A stretch of DNA of 64,000 nt from Liquidambar formosana (Eukaryota; Streptophyta; Magnoliopsida; Saxifragales; Altingiaceae): contig CM077833.1 in NCBI GenBank assembly GCA_039720395.1, forward strand, positions 31,717,478 to 31,781,477, read 5' to 3'. Of the stretch, positions 35,131 through 48,529 are shown piece by piece; the stretch's first letter is position 1, and every line of letters begins with the position of its first letter. The notes beneath the pieces were generated by a model that was not told the DNA's origin, ran no database searches, and saw only the letters and a program-made list of their open reading frames with translations. The translations under genes were made by a program, and so were the position numbers.

Positions 35131-36808
35131 AAGAAATGGCGAGTTGGAGCACTTTATAACATTAATACTGGAGGTTTGGAGCTACAGTTCGATGTTGCAC
35201 CCCTCTTTAAAAAAAAAAAAAGAGAGAGAAAAAAAAAAGCCACAGTTCGATGAGTTGGTGGGGTTATAATAGAATTACATCTGAAAGCAGCTGAAGGCTC
35301 GATTCATAGATGACCCATTGCCAGAGAAAATATGCTTCTTTTTTTTTTTTTTTTTTGTTTTGTTTTTTTTTTTTCTTTTGCATGCCATTGAATCTGGCTA
35401 CTTAAATCAGTCCACAAGATCACTTGAGAAGATTTATGTTCAAAATTAAATCCAAATCATTCAGCTCGGCTAAGTTATGTTCCACTCCTACAGCTCATGT
35501 CTCAAATGTGTCATGAAGCAAAGAAACTGCCCGAAGAGCGTGATATTTGTGGTTTTGACAAACGTTTGTACTAATGATCTAATGGTTCTCTGGAGCAATA
35601 ATTTAGAACTCCTAGTAAAATTTGTAAGTGTCTCCTGCTTTTAGAAAAATTCGACGTTTGCAATTTGGGAAGATTAATATGTTTGAATAAAAAAATTTTA
35701 GGTGGAATTTGTTTTTGAAATTGAATTTGTAAAATTTTTATAAGAAATTTCCTTATATGAATTTTACAAAATTCATTTCAAAGACAAATTCCACCTGAAA
35801 ATTCCTTATCCAAACATAGCGTTAGGAAATTATTGAGTCAACTTCCCTGTAAGGAATTTCAAATTAGCCATGAAAAATTGCTATTATCCATCTTCCAATA
35901 GTATTGAAGTGGCTGGTGCAGGGGGATTTCAGTCCTGGACTTGCTAGCTAGCCTAAGAAGCGTGGAGGGAGTTGAGGGCTCGTATTTTAGGCAATGTTGA
36001 GTTCCAACAATCTTACTGTATTTTACACTTTATGGTCGTATCCTCTCATATAAAATCATTATTATTAATTTTAAATAATTCATTTCAAAATAATGAAAGC
36101 ATTTATAAAATTGCAAACGGTATGGAGGAAAGAAAGAAAGAAAAACGATTACCCACGAAAATTCGGTGACTCAATTTTTCGGTTCCAGCCAGAGGAAATT
36201 CATCTAGTAATTTGCAGGATAATAAGACCTATGGTACCAATTAGAGACAATGTTTTTCCTTTCAACCTTCCCTTCCAAATGCTAAAAGACCTTGTAACTG
36301 TAGAAAAGGCTATCTTGAACATGGATTCTGATAGTCGCCACACATGAACAACCGCTAAAACTAGACATAATCTTTCAGTTGAGAGAAATAGGGGGCATCA
36401 GGATTGGGTCATAACATATAGTAATGTGAGCAGACTCAATATGTGATATTAGCGAGTGAACAAATATCTAATCATCATATGATGTGCTACTCATATAATC
36501 CACACAATTGAAGCTGTTATCGACCAATGTCACACCCTATCAACTAACCTTGCCAGGTTTGTACAAATCTCTAATACAACAGGTATTCACAAAGGCACTT
36601 GAGGTTAAACCTATAAATAGCTGGCTTTATCAAGAGCTTAAGGCATATTGTGGTTATTCTACTTTTCCAAGCCGATTTGCCACTTGTCGTATATAGCAGC
36701 AGCTCTTCCACTAATAAAAAAAAAATACATGGGAGTCGGCCCCTCACCAAATAACAAAATTAGGGGAACTCATTCCGCAGCAGTTGAGCAGAAAGCAATT
36801 TTTTTCTA
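35131..36808. other. Intergenic region between convergent DUF760 and PPR genes
   Basis: It contains the 3' UTRs of both genes, an A-rich stretch at 35209-35239, a T-run at about 35339-35374 and a small hairpin MITE at 35677-35819. Short ORFs around 36093-36696 have no family signature. Confidence 0.6.
35677..35819. mobile_element. Small foldback MITE
   Basis: Almost the whole 140 bp is an inverted repeat: TATGTTTGAATAA..TTAGGTGGAATTTG on the left returns as CAAATTCCACCT..TTATCCAAACATA on the right. No clear target duplication was identified, so superfamily is left open. Confidence 0.65.
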
Positions 36809-39800
36809 TTACCATAACGACTCATAAGTCCTTTTGGTCCATAGACTTCGATTTGGAAACCATGAAATTGAGAATCCAATCATGGCACACCATCTTAAAT
36901 TCAAAAGGGCAACAGCAAGAGTCTCCTCAGAATTCTTGAAATGCTGGAATATCCGTGACTCAGCTTCAAGTCTTCAGCAAGGATGATATCCTTCTCAAAT
37001 ATTTTTTTAATTCATATAGGAGCTGTTTCTTCATCAGAAATCATTCGCATACTCAGAACCTGCAATGCTTCCACACCCGTGCTGAGAAAACCGCGGTCAA
37101 CATATGCAGAGAAGACAAAGTTGCAGGTTGATGGATCAGGCCGGATTTTACGTTGGTGCATTTTTACAACAATATACTCGATCACATCAATTCTTCCCTG
37201 ACAACCATTTCAAGGAAGCAGCAATACTGAGACTAGTGTTAAATAAAAAGCAACAACTGTAGTATACAATACTGACCTAGTAATGCCCAAGAAATCATAA
37301 ATTGTCATATATATAATGCAAGCCATTCTCGATTGGGTTTAACATAAGAATATAAGATATTTCATGAATCTCTGAATGCAAACAATTTCCAATTTGGATT
37401 TGTGCACGCAAAGAAAACAACTTCAAGGAAGAATGATTTCTAATGGCATATTCTAAGGTGAAACTAATTAATCAAATAAATATTGGACATATTGGCAGAA
37501 ATCAATGGCTCTCAAGAATCGAATACCTTCACACACGCTTCTTCAAGGACTAGTGTTATACAACAGTAAATCAGGTTTAATCCCTTCTGAGCTTGCTTGA
37601 TCCATACGATTCAATGCGCCATCAAAGTCTTCACATTCCAACAGAACCTGACAAAGAATGAACTTGGCCATAAGTTGATTGAGAACTCGAAAGCCAAGTG
37701 CTATTACAAGACCAGTTCGAATTTGAGTGGTTTATTTTAAGAACTGCATGTTGTTAGCATACCAATCTCTTACCCATTAAAGTTGGCAAGTTTTTCAGGT
37801 ACAGGCAGGTTTCAAGTTCAGGTGGTAAGCCCATATCTATTCAACTTGACTGTGTTGAAGTGGGTTAGGGTCAAACTTTGCTAACCCTAGTTGCACATGT
37901 CAGTAATATATAAATACATGTGTTTCTGTGTGTGTGGATGCATGCACAACACTTATCTTTCATACAATTCAGCTAAATGAAAATTTTGAACTTAAAATCA
38001 AATGCTATTTATTTCAGGCTAACTATCAAGCAAATGAATTATATATTGATGAAGAAGGGAATAGATTAAGATCTAGGAGTATATCAAGCAGACACGTAAA
38101 TTAGGATTACTTTGTACATAGGGAGTACTTCACATAGATTTCTTCTTCAGGTTATACGCAAATGGTAGCATCAATTTTGTGGGATGCATATGAAATCAAA
38201 CTAGGAAGGACTAGGAGATTCAGTAAGAATACCTTGATGAGAGTAGTGTAAGTTACCCTCTGCAGACAATAACCATCACGCACCATCATGGAAACCAGAC
38301 CACAAGCAGATTTGTAACATCTTATAATGCTGCAGCAATCTATCATAATGTTATAAGTCATGGCATCTGGCAGACAATGGCACGATCTCATATTTTTGAA
38401 TATTTCTATCGCCATGTGACTCTGCATTTTATCCATAAGACATTATTAGTAGCCAAACAAATGATGAAATACCCCCACACCTCATGGCATAGCTTATGCA
38501 AACACATGATAAACTGAGAGGAGCACTTACTTCCTTGGCCTCGACAAGCGAATGCAACACCGCATTGTATATAGGTGTTCCCAGATAAGTGTTACTACGA
38601 CAGAATTGGTTCTTTGCCACACTTAAGTATTGGATCGGATCCCTTATCGTCCCCTTCGTTCCAAAGGCTTTCAGCTAAAGGGGAAAGAAAAAAAAAAAAA
38701 AAAAGAAGAAGGAATAAATGCCATAGTCAATGTCCCAGAAAAAAAATACAAAATCAAATTCTACCCACTATAGCTTCAGGTCATATGTTTCACATCAATG
38801 TCAAGCAAAAAAACACTAGGGTGGCATTTTGAGAATTCAAAGAGGCTGATTCTAGACACGTCAGGACTAAACTACTTTATCATTTCGTTATCCAAGTCAA
38901 ATTAACTTCAAGAGATAGCATTGATTCAATAACTAAACCTCTGCGTAATTACATTGCTAATGCAACATCACATGCGCGCACGCACACACGCACACACACA
39001 CACACACTGTGTGTGTGTGTATACATACATATATATTTTGGTGAGAATCAAACATATATATTTAACATTTATGAGTACTGACATTAATGTATTTCTTTTG
39101 GTTAATTGGTTAATCTCTGGATTTTTTGGCTTCAAAATTTTATCTGCAAGTTTACACAAGCATGCTCACATGGTGCTTCCACAGTGTTGCTGATTTTTTG
39201 GACCATTGAAACAGCTAATTCCATGCATGTTGTATGTACATCTGGTTGCAAAAATTGCATAGTATCATAAACATTTCATCCGAGTATTAGCCATCCACCT
39301 AAAAATTTAGAAAAAAATACAGATTTTTGGTTTCATCCTCTAAAATGCAATACGATAAGACGATTAAGTAAATTAAAGATCTTGATATCCACCTCTTGGC
39401 CGAAAAATGTAAATTTTCTCTATAAACTTCATTGATTGGAATAAAAACCATGGTGTGCAGGTTCACCATTGGGAGAATTCTTCAGTGAACAGTGACCTAA
39501 AGGCATCACAAGTGCCAATGGACCGTGTCATGCACAAGCAGCACCCTCCTTGATAGTTGGCATGTGATGTTGCATCAACACATCTGCATGAGTTTAAGTC
39601 TCCTATTGGACTACTCATTCAATGGATACTAATATCAGACTCCTATAAATTTTATTTTCATTCATTGCATCCATTGACAATAGCTATCACAGACAATGGA
39701 CTATGTAAACAAGGTTTGAGAGGAGCACTTACTTCCTTGGCCTTGACAAGCGTATGCAACACCGTATTGTATATAGGTTTTCCCAGATAAGTGTTACTAC

Positions 39801-42800
39801 AACAGAATTGGTTCTCTGTTCCAAGGGCTTTCAGATCCCTTATCGTCCCCTCTTTTCCAAGGGCTTTCAGCTAAAGGGGAAAGAAAAAAAAAAAAGAAGG
39901 AATAAATGCCATAGTCAATGTCCAGGAAAAAATACAAAATCAAATTCTACCCACTATAGCTTCAGGTCATATGTTTCACATAAATGTCAAGCAAAAAAAC
40001 ACTAGGGTGGCATTTTGAAAATTCAAAGAGGCTGATTCTAGACATGTCAGGACTAAACTACTTTATCATTTCGTTATCCAAGTCAAATTAACTTCAAGAG
40101 ATAGCATTGATTCAATAACTAAACCTCTGCATAATTACATTGCTAATGCAACATCACATGCGCGCCCGCGCGCACACACACACACACACACTGTGTGTGT
40201 GTGTGTATACATACATATATATTTTGGTAAGAATCAAACATATATATTTAACATTTATGAGTACTGACATTAATGTATTTCTTTTGGTTAATTGGTTAAT
40301 CTCTGGATTTTTTGGCTTCAAAATTTTATCTGCAAGTTTACACAAGCATGCCCACATGGTGCTTCCACAGTGTTGCTGATTTTTTGGCCCATTGAAACAG
40401 CTAATTCCATGCATGTTGTATGTACATCTGGTTGCAAAAATTGCATAGTATCATAAACATTTCATCCGAGTATTAGCCATCCACCTAAAAATTTAGAAAA
40501 AAATACAGATTTTTGGTTTCATCCTCTAAAATGCAATACGATAAGACGATTAAGTAAATTAAAGATCTTGATATCCACCTCTTGGCCGAAAAATGTAAAT
40601 TTTCTCTATAAACTTCATTGATTGGAATAAAAACCATGGTGTGCAGGTTCACCATTGGGAGAATTCTTCAGTGAACAGTGACCTAAAGGCATCACAAGTG
40701 CCAACGGACCGTGTCATGCACAAGCAGCACCCTCCTTGATAGTTGGCATGTGATGTTGCATCAACACACCTACATGAGTTTAAGTTCTCATATTGAACTA
40801 CTCATTCAATGGATACTAATATGAGACTCCTACAAATTTTATTTTCATTCATTGCATCCATCGATAATAGCTATCACAAACAATGGACTATGTAAACAAG
40901 GTTTGCAAGTAAAAAAACATTACATTGTTAAGCTCATAGTTGGACTGTGTAAACAAGGTTTGCAAGTAAACAGCATGACATTGTTAAGATCTTTTTCCCC
41001 CTATTTCTCAATAAGGGAAATTGTTAAGATTATTAAATACATTTATGATGAATGCCCAATGATGTTTGTACATAAAGTTCCAAGTACATTAATATAGTAT
41101 TGTAAAACTCATTAAGCCTTCACACATACAGAGAAGATGAAATCCATAAGATGATTTAATTTAGACAATTGTGTATATTTAGTTATGCAATGCCATAAGC
41201 CCATAATCTAACACGTCACGTGAATCCTAGTTTTTACGATCCTCAAATCCAACACTTTGACGACACCTCTGTTAAAGTTTAACACTTGCATTAGTAAAAG
41301 ATGGAGTAAGACTAGAGTATTCATCAGGCCCACAGATGTAGAAAGTGGCACCATAACACCAGACAGATATGTGTACGGAAAACCACACATTCTGCATATT
41401 CCCACTTCATGCACAGGTAACACTCCAGAAAAGCATCACACATTCCTTAAAACAGTTCTCTCTCAAATTGGCAACTTAAATTTCCAAATCTGAACCAGTG
41501 AGCAGTGAAGTAAGGCTTCACCTAATTTCGTTACCAAATATGAGGATAAAATACATTAACAACTATAAAAAATATAAGGACTTATCCCTTGTAGTCACGA
41601 TGCTCAAATATGCATACATCATCAATCATGTAGTCCTTTACATTTATCCAGAGACTTATTATAATCCGGCTTCGCCCGGCTTAATAACTAGTTAGCAGCT
41701 AATTGATGTTATAGACAGCAGCAGCACAATTGCTACATCCAATGTCCATCCATCCATGTTGATCATTTTAATGATTTTAAAGAAGTTTTCACTCTTTGCA
41801 AAACTGAGTTTTAATTCCTAAAATGTCTCCCCACCAAATACAGACTGAGGACTGCTGTCAATTAAAGGCAGCGATATACCACTAGTGACTAGTCCTTTCA
41901 ACATCATTGAATAAAGATACATTCGGTAAAAACTTGCAGGAGAGAGATGCTACTAGTGATCAGTGCTCTCCACTTGCTAGAGAGAGATCTTGGGTTCAAG
42001 GCACATTGAAGTGCATTGACACCCATGTGTGTTTTTTCTCTTTTCCTTTTTCTTTTCTTTTTTTTTTTTTTTTTTTTTTTTGGGGGGGGGGGTTGTGTAG
42101 CCCCAAGGGCCCATTGGGCTCTCCTTTGAACCCCCAAAATAAAGGAACAGACTGAGGCAGGGGATTACCAAGTTTCTCATCGATAAATAACTGTGCTGAA
42201 TGCCATGGTTCACCATATCCATTTCTATAGCATTTATCCTTTTTGCTGCATCTACCTGTGACAACATATTACCCTCTTCATATGGGGCATTCACATTCCC
42301 AAACAAAGAAAATAGCAGCTCATATGTCCTTATATCAGGCTGAAGTTTCAATTGCCTCATTTTAGACATCATACGAACAGCGCGTTCAGGTTGATCCTGC
42401 AAAATCAATGCACTCAGAATCAATCAGTAAAAATATTCATCATTCATGTTCCTATGTCACTGCCCTATGCTAAGTGTCAATTTTCCTCCACAAGAAAAAT
42501 CCTATGAATAGAGCCAATCTAAGAAGCACAGACACCCGAGGTGCCATGGCAATGTCGGACTTGTATTGGACACGACACTCCTCCAACATGGCACCTTTCT
42601 CTTTCGCTTTTTCTTCTTTATTTTTTATTTATTTTAATCTTGGCTTTTCCTTTTTGTCCTTCTTCTCCATTGAGAACTGAACTAGGATATCCCAAGTTTC
42701 CAAAAACAATACCAAGGGATGCATTTTGAATGATGTATGCAACACTACATGATATAACCATGTGTCTCGGTCCGTGGTTCTTCGGAGCCAAATAATGAGC

Positions 42801-45800
42801 ACTGCTCTCAAGAGTCAAGACAGGATTAAGGCCTTAAGGGGCATCATTTCTGCATAAAAATTGCTGAACTACATACAAATAAGCGAAATTTTATTTTCAC
42901 CATTACATAATTAAAGCATGCAATATGTAAACCAATTAACATTTTTATTGGGTGTTCAAATTTGATAGGAGAATAGAGTTAATTGTTGAGTACTTTCCTC
43001 CTATGTATTGAGAGAAAATATTCTTTTAATTTAACTCTTGTAGAAATTACACTTAACGACAAGACATAAAAGAATTAAGGGGCACAAATTTGAGGTGATT
43101 TTTCAGTTTAGAGATATTAACTCACCATTGAGTCACAAGCTGCAAGAAAAGCATTAAAAGGACGAACAGATTTAGTTTCAGAAACTTGATCCAGCAGAGC
43201 CTCCGCTAAATCCAGTTCTAAGACTTTGCTGCAACTTATTGAAATGGTTGCAAGAGTTGAATTATATGGCTTCAAATTCTTCTGTTGCATTACTTTCAAC
43301 TGCAGAACATGAAGAAAGGATACATGTTATTTCAGAAAAACATACTAAAGAAATGATGATACCTCATATTAGGATAAAAACAAGTAAAAAGCCAAATGAG
43401 ACTTCTTTTTTTTCTCATTTTGACGGGGAAAAGAATTTCTGGACATAATTACCAAGAGCAAAATCAATATAGCTTACCACTTCCATGCCTTTACTGTACC
43501 CTTCCCGAGAAACAACTGCTCTAATGTAGCCATCATATGTATGGCATGATGGTTTCAACCCAAGATTTTGCATCTAGAAAGAGAAAGGTCCCTTAATTCA
43601 GTACATAATATGATGCTGATCCAAACAAAGAACAAAGGAAAAGTAATCCCCCCCCCCCCCCCCCAAAAAAAAAAAAGGAAAAAAAAAAAAAGAAAGAAAG
43701 AAAGAATGCGTGCGTAGAAAAGATATGGGAATGAAATTCAGTTCAAAAGACATAGTCCTCACTAAAAATATGGCAGCATAAAAATTTTAAAGCAGAATTG
43801 ACATTTAATGTACTTGAATCACATTGAAAAACAATGAAGTCGACAGAATATAACTATAGTTAGTGACTTTTCACTATTAAGAAGATTTAGATTAACACAA
43901 GAAACATTTTCCATTATTAAAATAGATTTTCTTGGCTAAAATTCTTTTTAAAAGAAAAAAATTGCACTAACTTAAAATTATCGCAAATTCAAGTAACAAG
44001 GTTGTGCTACCTGTAGGATTAATTGCTCTGCCAGTTTATAGTTGCGAGGTTTTGCACATGCACGTATGACATCATTAAAGGACCACCTCAAGACCTTCAT
44101 AACAGGCATGCTTTTGTTTTTTTTCAGAATATTTACTTTAAGACTCTCAACTTCTCCACTTCCCATGCCCAAAATAGTGCAATTTTTAGTATTACCGGCA
44201 TGTGTGTTTATTTTCTTACAACCATCATAGATTAGAGGCACAGAATGTTCATTCTTCTTCATACCACATTTCTTCAAGCCCAACTCATTATTGGAAGGTA
44301 TAGGAATGTTCAATCTTGAAGAATAAAACTTTCCTTCAGCATTTTTATTGATAAATATGCTTCCTCTGGAAGCCAAACCCACCATACGCTGCAAGGTTTC
44401 GTACGCAGATTTCAAATCTCTCAAACTTGTGAAGGACCAGACAAACTTTCGCAAAGCAATAATGCTCAAACTGTAGTATTTGATATATTCATTCCAAATT
44501 TCATAGACTGCAGAAAGGTTTTCCTGCAAAACTGCAAGCTGGAAAAAAAAAAAATTAAATAATAATCATGTAATGAAATATTTTTGATAAACTGTGTGAT
44601 CAAGTTGACTTCACAATAACTTCTAAATGCACCCTCAATATTTGACAAACATGGAACAAATCTGAAACTGAAAGATAAATTAGTTAGTTATTTAAAAAAT
44701 GTTTACCATAGTAGTGAACAAAACCAATATGGGAAACCTAAGAACACCACCAGATCAAAATGAAACCCCCATAACTGTTGTTCGGAGTATGCGTCTAATC
44801 AGGATCATCCAGATGCAGTATGGTTTTGGGTAGTGCGTTGATACAGTATCTAAATGTGAAACTGAGTGAAGGATTAGAACAGTATTATTTTGAGCCCACG
44901 ATATGGGGATTCACCACAAGACTTCATAACTGAAACAGCTTCCAGTGATAAAATACTCTCGGTCATTACCAAATCAATCGTCAAAACCCAAACAAAGAAA
45001 AATGACAAATTATGGAAAAAAAAATGCTCAGATTTGTACTTATTATAAATATTTTGTGCCTAAAAAACAATAAGACAAAATGATACAAACAAATTTTGCT
45101 TTACACACCTTGAGAAGCTCTGAATATGTTACTTCGTCCTTCCCCACCACTTGACGCTCCATTAAATCTAAACATTGATTGGCATGATGTACACTCCGCA
45201 TTCGAGTACAGGCTCCCAAGAAATTATTGTAGATAGGCAGAGTGGGATAGACATCATGATTTTCACCGAGAAAATTTAATAGCTTAAATGCCTGGAAAAA
45301 ATATAGCAGTAAGACAAAAGGAGTTAAATTAGTTAATTCCAACTGCAGTACACAGATAAAGAATGCAGTAATAATAAACTCACATTTTACTCGTAGTTTG
45401 ACAGTTCCACAGTGGTAATAATAACACTAATTCGATATTAGTTGAATTACACACGACATCCAAACCATTTCTGCCCCAACAAAACAATTTGTTCACCATA
45501 ACATCTAAGAATTTGGTTGTACTATTACCAATTAAGCAAATTAGTCAACTCACCAGGATATTGTTATTATATAATTAAAAAATCAGTGCTAAACAACCGC
45601 TACTATGAGTTGTTCAGTATTTTCCTAATTAAAATTCTCAAGAATTTAAATTAAATTAAAGATAATTTATACCTCCTCCAGGTAACCCCCTTTACAGAGT
45701 GCTTGAATACTAAGCAGCCAGCATTTGTTGTTCACAACAACCTCTTTTTCCTCCATAACTCTCCAAGTCTCCATGGCGAACTGCATGAAAAAGAAACATC

Positions 45801-46528
45801 TTATATAAAATGTTACATCTAAATAGCACCCACTTATTGAACAGTGACCAGAGTTTCAATAGTAATAATTATACTAATGCTAGGATAGAAGATGAAGAAG
45901 GCCATTTCATGCTTCCCAGCTAATGCAATTCAAGTGGTGGCATGGCTCAGTTACCCACCACAAGATGCATTCACATAGTAGAGTTCCTTGACCAAAAGGT
46001 ACTGACAACGTGATCCTAAACATAGGAAAATGCTATGCATCCCAACTCTTAGGAACACCCAAACTGCCCCATCTTTCTCACATAGGAGTTATCCCACAAC
46101 TCTCTCACATGGAGGTGGAGCTCACACTTGGGTTGGGGTAGTCGGGAAAATCTATATGCTTGTATGTAATCTTTCTCTGTAAGCAATGCATAAATGATGG
46201 TCCAATATCTCAATTGCCCAAGGGAGCAAATTACCAAAAGCAGAATAGCATCAAGAATTAGAACATCTATGCTGCTAAACCAAACACATTGTTCGGCTCA
46301 CCAGTGGATCAGGTGATCTAGCGCAGTATTCAAGGATATGAACAAAATCATTGGCTCTTAACGAGTAATTTCCACGGCCAAGATCAGAAAGCAGACTAGA
46401 AGCTTTGCTTCTCTCGCCCAAGTGAAGCGCATTGACAATTTTCCCCCGCAAGGACCTGATAGTTGATTCTTCTCCGTAACCGAAACAACCCTGACCTGCA
46501 AGTGAAGCCCTAGAACTCTCAAGATTTC

Positions 46529-46563
<35 letters not shown>

Positions 46564-46845
46564 AAAAGGCAAACAATGCAGCGGATAAGAAAACAAAAAT
46601 TCGTAAATTGAATAATCTTTTCCTCACACACACGTACCATTTGAGGTTGTAAAAGTTTGTGGCGATTCTAATTTGGCCGCGACATTCTTCCGCCCCTGTA
46701 ATAACATTGATTGTTAGAAGGGAAAAAAAATCAAAGATAGTGTACTGAAAGCAAATTCGTCAACTGAAACAGCTCTTCCCGTACGTAATCAGGTGTTTTT
46801 GATTTACATAATGAATCTGCACTCGACCGCAAAGGAACCCTCCAT
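36809..46845 (-). CDS. PPR-repeat protein similar to At1g76280, about 13 exons, several frame breaks
   Basis: Minus-strand exons: 46845-46785 (start uncertain), 46695-46638, 46495-46302, 45780-45673, 45291-45109, 44538-44011, 43573-43478, 43299-43126, 42396-42169, 38674-38531, 38421-38233, 37647-37527, 37197-37012, then a broken tail to 36809. About 756 codons lie before the first terminal stop. PPR helices are recognisable, for example [34 protein letters not shown] and [23 protein letters not shown] proteins usually bind organellar RNA. Breaks: exon 1 needs one base removed to join an ATG at 46845 to [10 protein letters not shown]; exon 37647-37527 has one extra base near 37551 (VLEEACVK); the end meets TGA at 37012-37014, though FEKDILAEDL and, in another frame, [11 protein letters not shown] continue to TAA at 36809-36811. 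An extra copy of exon 38674-38531 lies at 39870-39733. Confidence 0.82.
38516..40903. repeat. 1.2-kb tandem duplication containing a PPR exon
   Basis: Copy 1 is 38516-39717 and copy 2 is 39718 to about 40903, in direct orientation and nearly identical by eye. Both begin GAGAGGAGCACTTACTTCCT and end in CTATGTAAACAAGGTTTG. Each includes the CA/TG microsatellite (38988-39020 and 40168-40206). The duplication sits partly inside the intron between the exons at 42169 and 38674. Confidence 0.93.
39733..39870 (-). other. Duplicated PPR exon, still open and spliceable
   Basis: This is the paralogue of exon 38674-38531. It is 138 nt (46 codons) against 144 (48) in the other copy, phase 0 at both ends, with TAG acceptor and GTAAGT donor retained. 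It reads [20 protein letters not shown] then [16 protein letters not shown]. Its first third differs because a CTGAAAGCCCTTGGAA block is duplicated, while the other copy has [10 protein letters not shown] there. Either copy could be used alone, or both in series. Confidence 0.7.
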
Positions 46846-47340
46846 CTGTACAAATTGTGAAGAAGCTGAAGTTACTGCGTGTGCGGATGATGCCTCTGTG
46901 GGTGTGGGTGTGTGTGTGAATATGGATTATACTTACAGAGATCTATACATGCTGTTAATATGGATTATACTTACAGAGATCTATACATGCTGTTTTGGGA
47001 CTTCCTGAAGCAAGAAACCCTAGGGTTCTTTTTAGGGTTTTTCTTGCCCTAATATGATAGAGTACTTTGACTGAAATGGACAGAGAAATTTTCCCCCAAA
47101 ATTTTAACGGTCATTAATAGTTCTCGAAAACGACGGGAAGCGGAAGTAAGTAATCTTTATTGGAAATCGGAGATTGCCTCTACCGGGAAACTGCCTCCTC
47201 CGGTGAATGAAACAAATACGAGTATCTGCTTGGGTGGAACCTGGGACATACATGGAGATCGCTGGACGTGGAGGGGTAGCGTTCCCAGTGAAACACGACG
47301 GTATAAAATAGAATAAAAATTTCAAAAAAAAAGAGAAGGG
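46846..47340. other. Promoter side of the PPR gene
   Basis: It contains a 34-bp direct duplication at about 46920-46990 (ATATGGATTATACTTACAGA twice) and a (TG)n-like run near 46898-46918. No coding exon was recognised. Confidence 0.55.
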
Positions 47341-47349
47341 AATTTTGGC

Positions 47350-48498
47350 CAAAACCCCTATGTATAAGAGTTCTTAGACAATAGAACCCACAAAAACTAA
47401 CGTTTGGTGAAAACCCCTTTTGACAGTAAAAGGACTAAAACACCCCTATTTTAACAACTTATCTTAATTTACAAACGTGCCATTTCACACCCCCGCCCAA
47501 AAATCAGGCTTCCCCCACGCCCCATTTTTTCCGGCGAGAATATATATAGAAAAAGAAACGGCATTAAAAACCTTTCAAAAGTCACATCTCATCATTCGCA
47601 CCATACCAAAAAGTCAATTATAGGGTTTTTTTTTTCTCTCTTTTGAGCATACCAAAGTGCTTCCGGCGATAATTTATCATAGCTAATAATAACATGCAGT
47701 TTACTATGTGTGATTTGTAAAATTTATACATACAATAATATCAATTTACTGTTGTGTATTTTATAAAATTTATACATGCAATAGTATCAATTTACTGTTG
47801 TTTGCTTTGGAAAAATTATACACCACATAATAACATAATAACAGTTTACTATTTGTGTTATAAAAAACATTATAGGTGACAGTATCATCATACTATTTGA
47901 AACAAAAAATATGAATTCCAAGGAAAAAAAAACTCAAAATAGTACTATAGATAGTAACACGATACTTTTGGCGAAACAAATTGTACTATTCCAAAAAATA
48001 GTGTGCAACAGTAGCAATATACTATTCGAAAATGGTAATTACACAATAATAGCATACTGTTCCATATTAAAAAACACAACTACAAATCGCACTGTTACAA
48101 AAAATAGTGTGCAACAGTACCAATATACTGTTGGATTAAAAAAAATAGTCAAAAAAAATTTCTGAACAAATCATACACCCTAAAAATGAACATATTTGAA
48201 GTTTCAAACAAAGACACAAAAAATAAATAAATAAACCAGCCCAAATCTGGAATTTAAAGAAGAAGAAGAAGAAGAAGAAGACGACATCTAGGAAGGTGGT
48301 CAGAGAAATTCAATCGCCATCAAAGAAGAAGGTTGATCTACCTTTTCAAATCTGATACTATAGCTGAATGCCTCTCTTCTCATTCTTCTTCTTTTACTAC
48401 TTCATTTGCTTCTTCTTCTTCTTTCTCAAAACCAGATCTTCATAGCCATTGTTGCCTTCCCTCTTCAACTGCTGCTGTCACTCCTCTCCCCCCTCCCC

Positions 48499-48529
<31 letters not shown>

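Noticed and set aside
38954..40414. Four paired ORFs (about 63-86 aa) over the CA/TG tracts
   Set aside because: They arise from the microsatellite and appear twice because of the 1.2-kb duplication.
41930..42135. tRNA-like box (GGGTTCAAGGC) in a PPR intron, possible SINE or tRNA gene
   Set aside because: No A box, no cloverleaf and no recognisable target duplication; too little to call.
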